In this document: positions 1 through 7,002 of the stretch, piece by piece
Numbering within the stretch: the first letter of the stretch is position 1
Layout of the letters: the number at the start of each line of letters is the position of its first letter
NCBI GenBank assembly: GCA_947285985.1
Contig: CAMYPB010000007.1
Span: 1 to 20,886, forward strand
Origin: an uncultured Holosporaceae bacterium
GTDB taxonomy: Bacteria > Pseudomonadota > Alphaproteobacteria > RUG11792
Reading direction: 5' to 3'
DNA length: 20,886 bases
The notes under the pieces: generated by a model
What the model saw: only the letters and a program-made list of their open reading frames with translations
Database searches by the model: none
What the model was told of the DNA's origin: nothing
Made by a program: the position numbers and the translations under genes

Positions 1-1373
1 CCGAGTTCTGGTTTCGTTTGGGTTTCAACGAGACGACGGACTAATTCACGAGGTGCATACTTCGCGAAAGTTGATACACTAAACTTCAATGAATTCATTG
101 CATCAGACAACTTCGATATCTCGTATATCTTGGATTTTGGAGGGGTTGGATAATTTTCGAGGTCCATGGATCCAATTGCTTTCGCAGATGAACACAACGT
201 CACGATAGGGGACGATAATTTTTTTGCGAAAACAAAAACGAAGAACAATGATATCAAAAATATTATGATCGACAATATAAATATTTCCTTCTGAACAGAG
301 TCGTATATCTGTGTGAAATCACTGTGAGGAACAATATTCAATAATATAAAAGGAATTTTTTGGAATTTTTGTATTGATGCGGAATATGGGATTCCATCAA
401 CAAAAAAGTCTATATTCCCCGTTTCTTTGTTTACTATATTCCTGACGGATTCCTTTAGGATACGATCATCAGATTTTAGGGCAGAGACTAATTCTATCTC
501 TCCCGTTTTTTCGGAGATATACGATGTCTTGATTCCCGTTGAAGACGCGAGGACTTCATGTTTATCGTTTAGGAGATATGATCTTGAATTCTCACTAATC
601 TGAATATTTTGGAGTAATTTATTGAATTGTCCCATTGAGAAATCCAATGCTATGACCCCAAGACTCGTTCCATCGCGATTGTATGCTATCGGTATGGAAA
701 TTGTCATACCCACGATTTTTGATGTACTAAACGCATAGACATCGCTCCAGACCAACGATTTTTGAAGTTCAGCTGAAACATACCATTCTTTTTTTGTTGG
801 GTTATATGGAGCGTTTGGAATATCTTCCTGAATTATTTTTCCAAAATCTTCATTCAAATATATCCACGATTCCATAAAATTTTCGAAACTATTGTTATTA
901 TTTTGAATTGATGGATTCCTATACATCGTTCTTATCGCATATTTTATGTAGTTTGGTATCGAACTTTTTTTCTGGTTATGAACTTTCATCTCATTGTTGA
1001 CAGTTCGACACTGAAAGAATGTTCCATCACTCAACGCAACATAAACACTCAAAATATATGGTATCCTTTTCAATGTCTCCAAAAACAATGAACTATACCT
1101 TGCATCTATTTTAGGATTATTGATATCAATTTGCCTGGATAATATATTAATAGTATTTTCCAGTTCTTCGAGGGATTTAGATGCGAGATTCGTCGTCAAT
1201 TTTGATATACTATTCGAATAATGTTCCCCAAAATTCAACATAACCTTGTTGTTCTCATGAGCTGCATAAAACATTTCGATGAGGAGGGATGCACTTATCA
1301 ACGTTGAGAACATTGAAATTATATATAACTTCAATTTTTTATTTTTGAATTTTGATTTTAAAATATCGATCAT
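1..1373 (-). CDS. dCache-HAMP membrane receptor, probable adenylate/guanylate cyclase (3' end cut by window edge)
   Basis: This reading frame is open for 457 codons from the ATG at 1371-1373 to the left edge. Its N-terminus has a basic start and a first membrane segment at about residues 14-38. A long extracytoplasmic region at about 40-355 follows, with the look of a dCache sensor (for example NPTKKEWY, then IGVIALDFSM-like text read here as LGVIALDFSM). A second membrane segment lies at about 361-383 (IFILSIIIFLISLFFVFVF). HAMP-like sequence comes next, then FAKYAPRELVRRL near residue 435. From family knowledge, this last motif and the following LG typically sit just before the catalytic domain of class III cyclases, so the catalytic domain should lie outside the window. 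The ATG overlaps the TGA of the upstream solute-binding gene (ATGA), which implies translational coupling. The predicted role is to sense a periplasmic ligand and make a cyclic nucleotide. A different output domain cannot be excluded. Confidence 0.7.
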   Translation of the reverse strand, partial: MIDILKSKFKNKKLKLYIISMFSTLISASLLIEMFYAAHENNKVMLNFGEHYSNSISKLTTNLASKSLEELENTINILSRQIDINNPKIDARYSSLFLETLKRIPYILSVYVALSDGTFFQCRTVNNEMKVHNQKKSSIPNYIKYAIRTMYRNPSIQNNNNSFENFMESWIYLNEDFGKIIQEDIPNAPYNPTKKEWYVSAELQKSLVWSDVYAFSTSKIVGMTISIPIAYNRDGTSLGVIALDFSMGQFNKLLQNIQISENSRSYLLNDKHEVLASSTGIKTSYISEKTGEIELVSALKSDDRILKESVRNIVNKETGNIDFFVDGIPYSASIQKFQKIPFILLNIVPHSDFTQIYDSVQKEIFILSIIIFLISLFFVFVFAKKLSSPIVTLCSSAKAIGSMDLENYPTPPKSKIYEISKLSDAMNSLKFSVSTFAKYAPRELVRRLVETQTKPEL

Positions 1374-2326
1374 TTTATATGTTCTCCATATTTTTTTATG
1401 AGTGAATCGACATCTTCCTGACAACCTTCGATCTCCAGGCATTTATTCACAAAGCTTAAAAGTTCGAGACTTTTATAGTTGAGAATAACACCTATAGGGT
1501 CGTGTTCGCCTTCCAAAACGATGGGCAATAATTTAACCAACAAATCGGGATGTTTTTTGAGGAGCATCTTGACGCGAACCTCATCCCTCATGAGAGCTAT
1601 TATTTTTTCATCCTGTAGTTTTGGGATTATGTTGTTTTCCAGATCATCGTCTGATATGATCGTTGATTTTGGGAAGAGTTCCTTGATGAAGGCCTCATAT
1701 GACGATCCCTTCGATGTTCCAATAATCGAGTCCTTATCATTTAGAAGATTATAAATATCCGGTTTATCTCTCTTCAATTTCAAAACTCTATTTATCAACA
1801 ACATTTTTTTCGAGGTTATATACGGATTTGAATAGACAACTTTACGTGCACGTTTTTTTGTGTATGAAAGTTCCGCAATTCCAATATCTCCCTCCCCATT
1901 TTCAATGGCCTTCACAATATCGTCATAATCTTTGTATATCATACGAAATCTAAGCCTGACTCCAAGGTGAGACGCGATTATTTTTGCAACTTCTATATCT
2001 TTTCCAATATACTTGTTTTTTCCTGTCTTTATTTGAAAGAGCGCGTGATGATCATCCCTTCGTCCGATAACAACAAGTTCTCCCCTTTTTTCTATATCTT
2101 TTATGTGTCCAAATATTTTTCCATCGTCTTCTCCTGGAATCTTTTCATACTGATACGTTATCATATCATCCGATAAATATTCTTTAACAGGAATTGAACC
2201 CTTTGTTTTCTCGATATTTTTCATGAAGTCGATTTTTATATCGAATCCATTGTGCATTCCATGATATAGATAATATCCGCAAGATATTGCCAATAAAACT
2301 GATAGAGCATAAAAATACTTCTTCAT
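1370..2326 (-). CDS. Family-3 periplasmic solute-binding protein (paralogue 1)
   Basis: A 318-residue exported protein of the SBP_bac_3 type (amino-acid-binding fold), which binds a small ligand in the periplasm. The start at 2326 is chosen over an upstream in-frame ATG because a strong ribosome site (GGGGGAG) lies about 9 bases before it. That start also aligns with the neighbouring paralogue. Residues 1-22 form a signal or anchor segment with a lipobox-like L-A-I-S-C; it could also be an uncleaved anchor. The binding domain runs from about residue 79 (RGELVVIGRRDD) through YIGKDIEVAKIIASHLGVRL, GEGDIGIAELSYTKKR and YSNPYITSKKMLLINR. The T-K-K-R segment sits where the family usually has the arginine that grips the ligand carboxylate. 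No ABC permease or ATPase is nearby. Its stop codon overlaps the start of the receptor/cyclase gene, so a sensing role is more likely than transport. The ligand is unknown. Confidence 0.85.
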   Translation of the reverse strand: MKKYFYALSVLLAISCGYYLYHGMHNGFDIKIDFMKNIEKTKGSIPVKEYLSDDMITYQYEKIPGEDDGKIFGHIKDIEKRGELVVIGRRDDHHALFQIKTGKNKYIGKDIEVAKIIASHLGVRLRFRMIYKDYDDIVKAIENGEGDIGIAELSYTKKRARKVVYSNPYITSKKMLLINRVLKLKRDKPDIYNLLNDKDSIIGTSKGSSYEAFIKELFPKSTIISDDDLENNIIPKLQDEKIIALMRDEVRVKMLLKKHPDLLVKLLPIVLEGEHDPIGVILNYKSLELLSFVNKCLEIEGCQEDVDSLIKKYGEHIK

Positions 2327-2371
2327 AAAATCTATCTCCCCCACAAACATAATCCTTCTATATAAAGATAG

Positions 2372-2400
2372 TATCAAAAAAAAGTAAATTTTTTATTAAT
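2372..2400 (-). promoter_or_regulatory. Conserved upstream element of paralogue 1 (candidate promoter/operator)
   Basis: This 29-base block matches the block upstream of paralogue 2 at 24 of 29 positions by my alignment. It lies 45 bases before the start codon. Read on the minus strand it ends in TTGATA, a fair -35 candidate; 17 bases later is GATTAT, a weak -10. Conservation may reflect shared promoter function or simply the recent duplication. Confidence 0.35.
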
Positions 2401-2460
2401 ACATCAAATTTTTCTAAAAATAATCATCCAACACAAAATATTATGAATTATAATAAATAT

Positions 2461-3408
2461 TTAAGATATTTTTTCATATTTATTCATCAACTCATCAACA
2501 TTTTCCTGACATTTTTCTATTGCTATACATTTGTCGACGAAAGCCAACAAACCTATACTTTCTTGATTAAGTATTGCGCTTATAGGATCTTCTTCGTCTT
2601 TTAAAATAATAGGAAGAAGTTTGACTAATAATTTAGGATTTTCTTTTAATAACAATTTTATACGTATTTCATCGCGCATAGCGGCCGTTATATTTCCATT
2701 TTCTAGGAGGGGGATTATGGTTTGATCCCAATCTTCTTGAAGAAATAGGCTAGCCTTTGGAAATATATTTCTTATGAACGATTCGTAGGATGTTGATTTA
2801 ACAGTTCCAATAACTGAATTTTGGTCGTTCAGGAGTTGATTTATATCATTTTTGCCAGATTTTACCATACTAACTCTATTTATTAGGAGCATCTTTCTTG
2901 AGATAACGTATGGTAGAGAATACAAAACTTTTCTTGATCTTTCTTTTGTGTATGATAGTTTCGCAATTCCAATGTCTCCCTCCCCATTTTCAATTGCGTC
3001 AACTATATCCTCATAGTTTGTGTATAACATTCTAAAACGCAGCCTAACTCCGAGGTAGGATGCAATCATCTTTGCGATCTCTATGTTTTTTCCAACATAT
3101 TTTTTGTCCTTGATCTTTATTTGGAATAGGGCGTTCTTATCATCTTTTTTCCCTATGACAACGAGTTCTCCTCGTTTTTTTATATCTTCTATATCTCCAA
3201 ATTTCTTTCCAATATCTTCGCCCTCAACTTTCGTATATTGATATGTGACCATATCATCAGGTAAATATTCTTTAATATGAGTAGTATTATTCGTCTGATT
3301 TATCTTGTTCTTAAATTCTATTTTTATATCAAAACTATGATATAAATAATATCCACAAGACATAGCTGATAATATGGCAATATAGAAGTATTTATATTTT
3401 ATATTCAT
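2461..3408 (-). CDS. Family-3 periplasmic solute-binding protein (paralogue 2)
   Basis: A 315-residue paralogue of the next gene downstream, clearly similar over its whole length and arisen by tandem duplication. The N-terminus has a hydrophobic segment ending in S-A-M-S-C-G-Y-Y-L-Y-H, either a lipobox or an uncleaved anchor. The binding domain follows from about residue 76 (RGELVVIGKKDD), with KYVGKNIEIAKMIASYLGV, GEGDIGIAKLSYTKERSRK and YSLPYVISRKMLLINR. The ribosome site GGGAG lies about 8 bases before the ATG. The gap to paralogue 1 is 134 bases and carries its own copy of an upstream element, so each gene may have its own promoter. The two proteins differ at many positions in the second lobe, so their ligands may differ. 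There is no transporter gene beside it. Confidence 0.85.
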   Translation of the reverse strand: MNIKYKYFYIAILSAMSCGYYLYHSFDIKIEFKNKINQTNNTTHIKEYLPDDMVTYQYTKVEGEDIGKKFGDIEDIKKRGELVVIGKKDDKNALFQIKIKDKKYVGKNIEIAKMIASYLGVRLRFRMLYTNYEDIVDAIENGEGDIGIAKLSYTKERSRKVLYSLPYVISRKMLLINRVSMVKSGKNDINQLLNDQNSVIGTVKSTSYESFIRNIFPKASLFLQEDWDQTIIPLLENGNITAAMRDEIRIKLLLKENPKLLVKLLPIILKDEEDPISAILNQESIGLLAFVDKCIAIEKCQENVDELMNKYEKIS

Positions 3409-3461
3409 AATATTTCTCCCTATTTATATTATATGCCTTTATTTTCCCCATACGAATAGCA

Positions 3462-3490
3462 TAGCAAAATAAAGTAAAATTTTCGTTAAT
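3462..3490 (-). promoter_or_regulatory. Conserved upstream element of paralogue 2 (candidate promoter/operator)
   Basis: This is the matching copy of the element at 2372-2400, 53 bases before the paralogue 2 start. Closer to the gene, at 3428-3433, the minus strand carries a perfect TATAAT, but the hexamer 17 bases upstream (TTCGTA) is a poor -35. A promoter that depends on an activator bound at this element would fit. That is inference. Confidence 0.35.
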
Positions 3491-3613
3491 TTGTTTTATA
3501 ATATCTTTTGTTTCACAATATGTCAGAAGACAATACGAAAAATCCCATGCAATATGTGGGACGATCCACAAAAATCCTAGACATAATATGAAAAATTTAA
3601 AGAAAATTTATCG

Positions 3614-3707
3614 TGGCGGAGAGAGAGGGATTCGAACCCTCGATACGGATTTATGTCCGTATGACGGTTTAGCAAACCGTTGCCTTCAGCCTCTCGGCCA
3701 TCTCTCC
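3614..3707 (-). tRNA. tRNA-Ser (anticodon GCU)
   Basis: The minus strand folds into a class II tRNA. The acceptor stem GGAGAGA pairs with TCTCTCC, with G as discriminator and CCA encoded. The anticodon stem ACGGT/ACCGT holds loop TTGCTAA, giving anticodon GCU, which reads AGU and AGC. The long variable arm and the T arm with GGTTCGAATCC are both present. A good promoter lies immediately upstream. Confidence 0.96.
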
Positions 3708-3725
3708 ACAACAATCCGATATTTA

Positions 3726-3755
3726 ATTATCACACAGAAATATCAAACTTGTCAA
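3726..3755 (-). promoter_or_regulatory. Promoter of tRNA-Ser(GCU)
   Basis: On the minus strand there is a perfect -35 TTGACA (3750-3755), an 18-base spacer and GATAAT (3726-3731) preceded by TGTG. Transcription would start about 12 bases before the mature tRNA 5' end. The promoter sits between the dapB stop and the tRNA. Confidence 0.6.
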
Positions 3756-3774
3756 TAGTATGGGCATAAAATTT

Positions 3775-4560
3775 TTATATTTTATGAGAGAAAAAATCTT
3801 TATACAGATCTTTTATGACGGGAACTATGAGATCTTTTGTGAAATCGTTCATACTATACAATCCCGGACATTGTTCGATGACCCATTTAGATGCGCGAAC
3901 TGCTCCTTTCGCGAAGATTTCTTTGGAGTGTGCTTCATGTTTTATCTTTATATTCTCATATTCCCCCATAAAACTTATTTCATGGGTTCCTATGACATTT
4001 CCACACCTTTGAACTGCGAATCCTATCTCCCCTCTTCTTCGTTGTTCTATGACTCCATATCGTACGAAATTTGCGACATCCATAAAATCTCGTTTCCTTG
4101 CTTGAGCGATTGTATTTCCGAACATGAGGGCCGTTCCTGAGGGTGCATCTTTTTTCATTTTATGATGAATATCTAAGATTTCCGTATCAAAATCTTCACC
4201 CAATAATTTCGCGATCGCATATATCGTCATGTTCATGATCGATATCAAGAAGCTCATATTTGGAGCATAAAAAACTTGCGTGAAATACGCACATTCTTTC
4301 ATCATATCGATATGCATATTTGAAAGGCCCGTTGTTCCTATGACGAGGGGAATATTCAACTTATGTTTTAGGGCGTATGACAACATAGACTCCGTTGCCA
4401 TAGGGCAAGAAAAATCAATTATAACATCAGTATTCCGAAATAAAACAGAAATATCATCGCGACTAGATACTTTGTTTTCAATAGTATATCCCTCTTGAAG
4501 AGCGGCCTTTATAACGTATCCTCCCATCGCGCCCGTCGATCCCAAAACAGAAACTTTCAT
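3775..4560 (-). CDS. dapB: 4-hydroxy-tetrahydrodipicolinate reductase
   Basis: DapB uses NAD(P)H to reduce 4-hydroxy-tetrahydrodipicolinate in the cytoplasm, on the diaminopimelate route to lysine and peptidoglycan. The 261 residues begin with the nucleotide-binding loop GSTGAMG (residues 7-13). VIDFS-like VIIDFS lies at 46-51 and GTTG at 75-78. The family signature E-I-L-D-I-H-H-K-M-K-K-D-A-P-S-G-T-A spans 127-144, with the His pair and catalytic Lys in place. The length is slightly below the usual 265-275. The ribosome site GAGGGG lies about 9 bases before the ATG. The gene follows ssb by 29 bases and is probably cotranscribed with it. Retention of the gene suggests that the organism still makes diaminopimelate. 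Confidence 0.96.
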   Translation of the reverse strand: MKVSVLGSTGAMGGYVIKAALQEGYTIENKVSSRDDISVLFRNTDVIIDFSCPMATESMLSYALKHKLNIPLVIGTTGLSNMHIDMMKECAYFTQVFYAPNMSFLISIMNMTIYAIAKLLGEDFDTEILDIHHKMKKDAPSGTALMFGNTIAQARKRDFMDVANFVRYGVIEQRRRGEIGFAVQRCGNVIGTHEISFMGEYENIKIKHEAHSKEIFAKGAVRASKWVIEQCPGLYSMNDFTKDLIVPVIKDLYKDFFSHKI

Positions 4561-4589
4561 AATAAATTCCCCTCGTATTTTATATATTT

Positions 4590-5024
4590 TTAAAATGGAA
4601 TATCATCGTCTAGTGGTATATCGGAAGGTCTCTCATCAAATATATTGTCGGATCCAGAATCCATATCAGAACGTTTCGCATCCATCAATATAACATCCCC
4701 TCTGAATTTTGATATAACGATCTCAGTCGTTGTTCTCTCAACTCCCGTTGAGTCCGTCCATTTTCTTGTTTGAAGTTGTCCTTCAATATAGAGTTTTGAT
4801 CCTTTTTTAATGTATTTTTCTGCGAGTTCCGCAACTCTGTCGTTGAACGCAACTATCCTATGCCATTCTGTTTTGTCTTTTCTTTCACCTGTCGTTTTAT
4901 CCTTCCAGACTTCACTCGTCGCAAGACTGAAAGACGCAACTTTCGACCCATCAGGCATGAAACGAATTTCAGGGTCTTTCCCAACATTTCCAATGAGTGT
5001 AACCTTGTTTAATGAACTTGCCAT
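4590..5024 (-). CDS. ssb: Single-stranded DNA-binding protein
   Basis: SSB coats single-stranded DNA during replication, repair and recombination, and recruits partners through its tail. The 144 residues start MASSLNKVTLIGNVGKDPE, the standard first strands of the OB fold, which continues to about residue 110 (WHRIVAFNDRVAELAEKYIKKGS). A short Asp/Ser-rich linker leads to the classic tip D-D-D-I-P-F. The tail linker is short but complete. It sits upstream of dapB with a 29-base gap, and a candidate promoter lies at 5064-5093. Confidence 0.97.
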   Translation of the reverse strand: MASSLNKVTLIGNVGKDPEIRFMPDGSKVASFSLATSEVWKDKTTGERKDKTEWHRIVAFNDRVAELAEKYIKKGSKLYIEGQLQTRKWTDSTGVERTTTEIVISKFRGDVILMDAKRSDMDSGSDNIFDERPSDIPLDDDIPF

Positions 5025-5063
5025 ATCTTTTCAACTTTATCATAAATGCAATACATACCCTAA

Positions 5064-5093
5064 AGTATATCACCTAGATACATACAATTGAAA
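5064..5093 (-). promoter_or_regulatory. Candidate promoter of ssb-dapB
   Basis: On the minus strand, TTTCAA (5088-5093), an 18-base spacer and TATACT (5064-5069) lie about 40 bases before the ssb start. The -10 is good and the -35 is weak. It lies after the putative rho terminator, so ssb would be an independent unit. Confidence 0.4.
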
Positions 5094-5129
5094 ATATTTT
5101 ATTGTATACATTGCAAAAATAAGGAAAAG

Positions 5130-5156
5130 TCACGCGTATTATCCAGGATATCGTGA
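5130..5156 (-). terminator. Candidate terminator after rho
   Basis: Just after the rho stop, the minus strand forms an imperfect hairpin. TCACG pairs with CGTGA, and ATATC with GATAAT around a tiny loop, with small internal bulges. It is followed by TTTTCCTTATTTTT. The bulges and the broken T tract make it only moderately convincing. Confidence 0.45.
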
Positions 5157-5172
5157 TCTTTTCGTTTATGTA

Positions 5173-6441
5173 TTATGAATTCATAGAATCAAAGAAATCA
5201 TTGTTCGTCTTTGCGTATTTGAGTTTTTCTATGAGGAATTCCATGGCTTCTATCGTTCCCATAGGATTCAATATACGACGTAGTATCCACATTTTAGATA
5301 ATTTTGATTTATCTTTTATTAAAAGTTCCTCTTTTCTTGTTCCTGATCTATTTATATCTATTGCAGGGAATACGCGTTTATCTGATAGTTTTCTATCGAG
5401 GACGATTTCTGCATTTCCCGTTCCTTTGAATTCTTCGAAAATAACATCATCCATACGTGATCCTGTTTCGACGAGGGCCGTCGCGATTATCGTCAAAGAT
5501 CCTCCTTCTTCTATATTCCTTGCAGCTCCAAAAAAACGTTTTGGTTTTTGGAGGGCATTTGAATCGACTCCTCCCGTCAGAACTTTTCCAGACGATGGGA
5601 TAACCGTGTTATATGCACGTGCGAGACGCGTGATAGAATCGAGAAGGATGACGACATCTTTTTTGTGTTCAACGAGTCTTTTGGCCTTTTCCAAGACCAT
5701 TTCGGTCACTTGAACGTGTCTAGAAGCTGGTTCATCGAATGTTGAACTAACGACTTCCCCCTTGACAGAACGTTGCATATCAGTGTTTTCTTCAGGTCGT
5801 TCATCGATGAGGAGGACGATCAAATAGACGTCAGGAAACTTCGTTGTTATTGATTTTGCGATGGTTTGCAACATAACAGTTTTTCCAGTTCGAGGAGGTG
5901 CAACTATGAGAGCACGTTGTCCTTTTCCGATGGGAGCCATCAAATCAATCACACGTTGTGTCATACAATTCTCTTTAGAATTTGGGGATGGTTCAAGTTC
6001 GAGGGTCAACATTTCGTCGGGATATAGAGGAGTTAGGTTATCGAAATTCGTACGTCTTTTGATATTTTCTGGATTTTCAAAATTAACTTTTTCTATTTTC
6101 ATCATCGAGAAATATTTCTCGTTTTCTTTTGGGGATTTTATTTGTCCTTCTATTGTGTCTCCTGTTCTCAATCCCAATTTTTTTATGAGGGATGGGGCGA
6201 CATAAACATCGTCGGGTCCTGGAAGATAATTTGATTCTGGAGATCTCAAAAATCCGAATCCATCTTGAAGGACTTCCAAAACTCCACTTCCAAAAATTGG
6301 AATATCAGCTTCAGATAATTTTTTTAAAATTGAAAACACGAGATCTTGTTTACGCATTAGATGAGGATTTTCAACATTGTGTTCAGCAGCGCATTCCAAA
6401 AGACTGTTCAAAGACTTACTTTTTAACTCTTGAAGATTCAT
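5173..6441 (-). CDS. rho: Transcription termination factor Rho
   Basis: Rho is a hexameric RNA-driven ATPase that ends transcription. The 422 residues match the normal length. The N-terminal SAP-like helices cover about residues 1-45. The cold-shock-like RNA-binding domain has GFGFLRSP (61-68) and DDVYV (77-81). Walker A is APPRTGKT (181-188) and Walker B is VVILLDSI (263-270). The secondary RNA-binding loop holds LTGGVDSNALQKPKRFFGAA (288-307). All key residues seen are intact. AGGT lies about 4 bases before the ATG. It is transcribed divergently from rpmE. Confidence 0.98.
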   Translation of the reverse strand: MNLQELKSKSLNSLLECAAEHNVENPHLMRKQDLVFSILKKLSEADIPIFGSGVLEVLQDGFGFLRSPESNYLPGPDDVYVAPSLIKKLGLRTGDTIEGQIKSPKENEKYFSMMKIEKVNFENPENIKRRTNFDNLTPLYPDEMLTLELEPSPNSKENCMTQRVIDLMAPIGKGQRALIVAPPRTGKTVMLQTIAKSITTKFPDVYLIVLLIDERPEENTDMQRSVKGEVVSSTFDEPASRHVQVTEMVLEKAKRLVEHKKDVVILLDSITRLARAYNTVIPSSGKVLTGGVDSNALQKPKRFFGAARNIEEGGSLTIIATALVETGSRMDDVIFEEFKGTGNAEIVLDRKLSDKRVFPAIDINRSGTRKEELLIKDKSKLSKMWILRRILNPMGTIEAMEFLIEKLKYAKTNNDFFDSMNS

Positions 6442-6529
6442 AATACCTATTCTCTATAAAAACATATAATTTTGAAAAAACTTTTTTATGACAATTTCAT
6501 GAAAACACATTGCGAGATAAATAATTTTA

Positions 6530-6558
6530 TTGATCTAAAACGCAAAGTGCGTTAGAAA
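6530..6558 (+). promoter_or_regulatory. Candidate rpmE promoter with an internal dyad
   Basis: TTGATC (6530-6535), a 17-base spacer and TAGAAA (6553-6558) lie about 50 bases before rpmE. The spacer contains the inverted repeat AACGCA-AAG-TGCGTT (6539-6553), which reaches the first base of the -10. A dimeric repressor could occupy it. The rest of 6442-6608 is AT-rich and must also hold the rho promoter, which I cannot place confidently. Confidence 0.4.
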
Positions 6559-6608
6559 TAGAGTACAAGGTTTTATATGCGGAAGGCAATAATTTTTTTT
6601 GGTGATTT

Positions 6609-6833
6609 ATGAAAAAAAATATACATCCAGATTATCACACAATAACTGTCGTGATGACAAACGGGGAAAAATTTGAAACAAAATCAGTCTATGGAAAGGA
6701 AGGGGACGTCATCAATTTGGATATCGATCCTTTGACACATCCAGCCTGGACAGGAACAGGACACAAACTCGTTGATGCGGGAGGACAACTCAGTCGTTTC
6801 AATAAAAAATATAAGAATTTTGAGATCAAATAA
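6609..6833 (+). CDS. rpmE: 50S ribosomal protein L31
   Basis: L31 is a small protein at the junction of the ribosomal subunits. The 74 residues begin MKKNIHPDYHTITVVMTNGE, and T-H-P-A-W-T-G lies near residues 38-44, both typical. No cysteine is present, so this is a zinc-independent version. GGTGA lies about 4 bases before the ATG. It is divergent from rho and followed by a hairpin. Confidence 0.94.
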   Translation: MKKNIHPDYHTITVVMTNGEKFETKSVYGKEGDVINLDIDPLTHPAWTGTGHKLVDAGGQLSRFNKKYKNFEIK

Positions 6834-6866
6834 TATTATTTCATGTCTTATATTTCATTTTAATGG

Positions 6867-6910
6867 GGTTATATTTGTGTATTGACAATATAACCTCGTC
6901 TCCTTTTTTC
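6867..6910 (+). terminator. Candidate terminator after rpmE
   Basis: GGTTATATT (6867-6875) and AATATAACC (6887-6895) form a perfect 9-base-pair stem with an 11-base loop. A run of six T begins nine bases after the stem. The delay before the T run makes efficiency uncertain, so an attenuator between rpmE and the helicase gene is also possible. Confidence 0.4.
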
Positions 6911-7002
6911 GTTTTGGAAAAGTATAAAAAATCCCTTGCAAAGATTTAGATTATTATTCAATATATTGATGTCGTAGAAAATAATTTATATTTCTTGGAA
7001 TA

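Noticed and set aside
2327..2377. N-terminal extension of solute-binding paralogue 1 to an upstream ATG.
   Set aside because: It would place charged residues ahead of the signal segment, has no counterpart in the paralogue, and the ribosome site fits the ATG at 2326.
3760..4140. A 126-codon open frame on the plus strand.
   Set aside because: It lies antisense to dapB, whose motifs are complete. It has no ribosome site and no recognisable sequence.
6882..6887. TTGACA between rpmE and the helicase gene as a promoter.
   Set aside because: No acceptable -10 lies 16-18 bases downstream, and the sequence is part of the loop and stem of the hairpin after rpmE.
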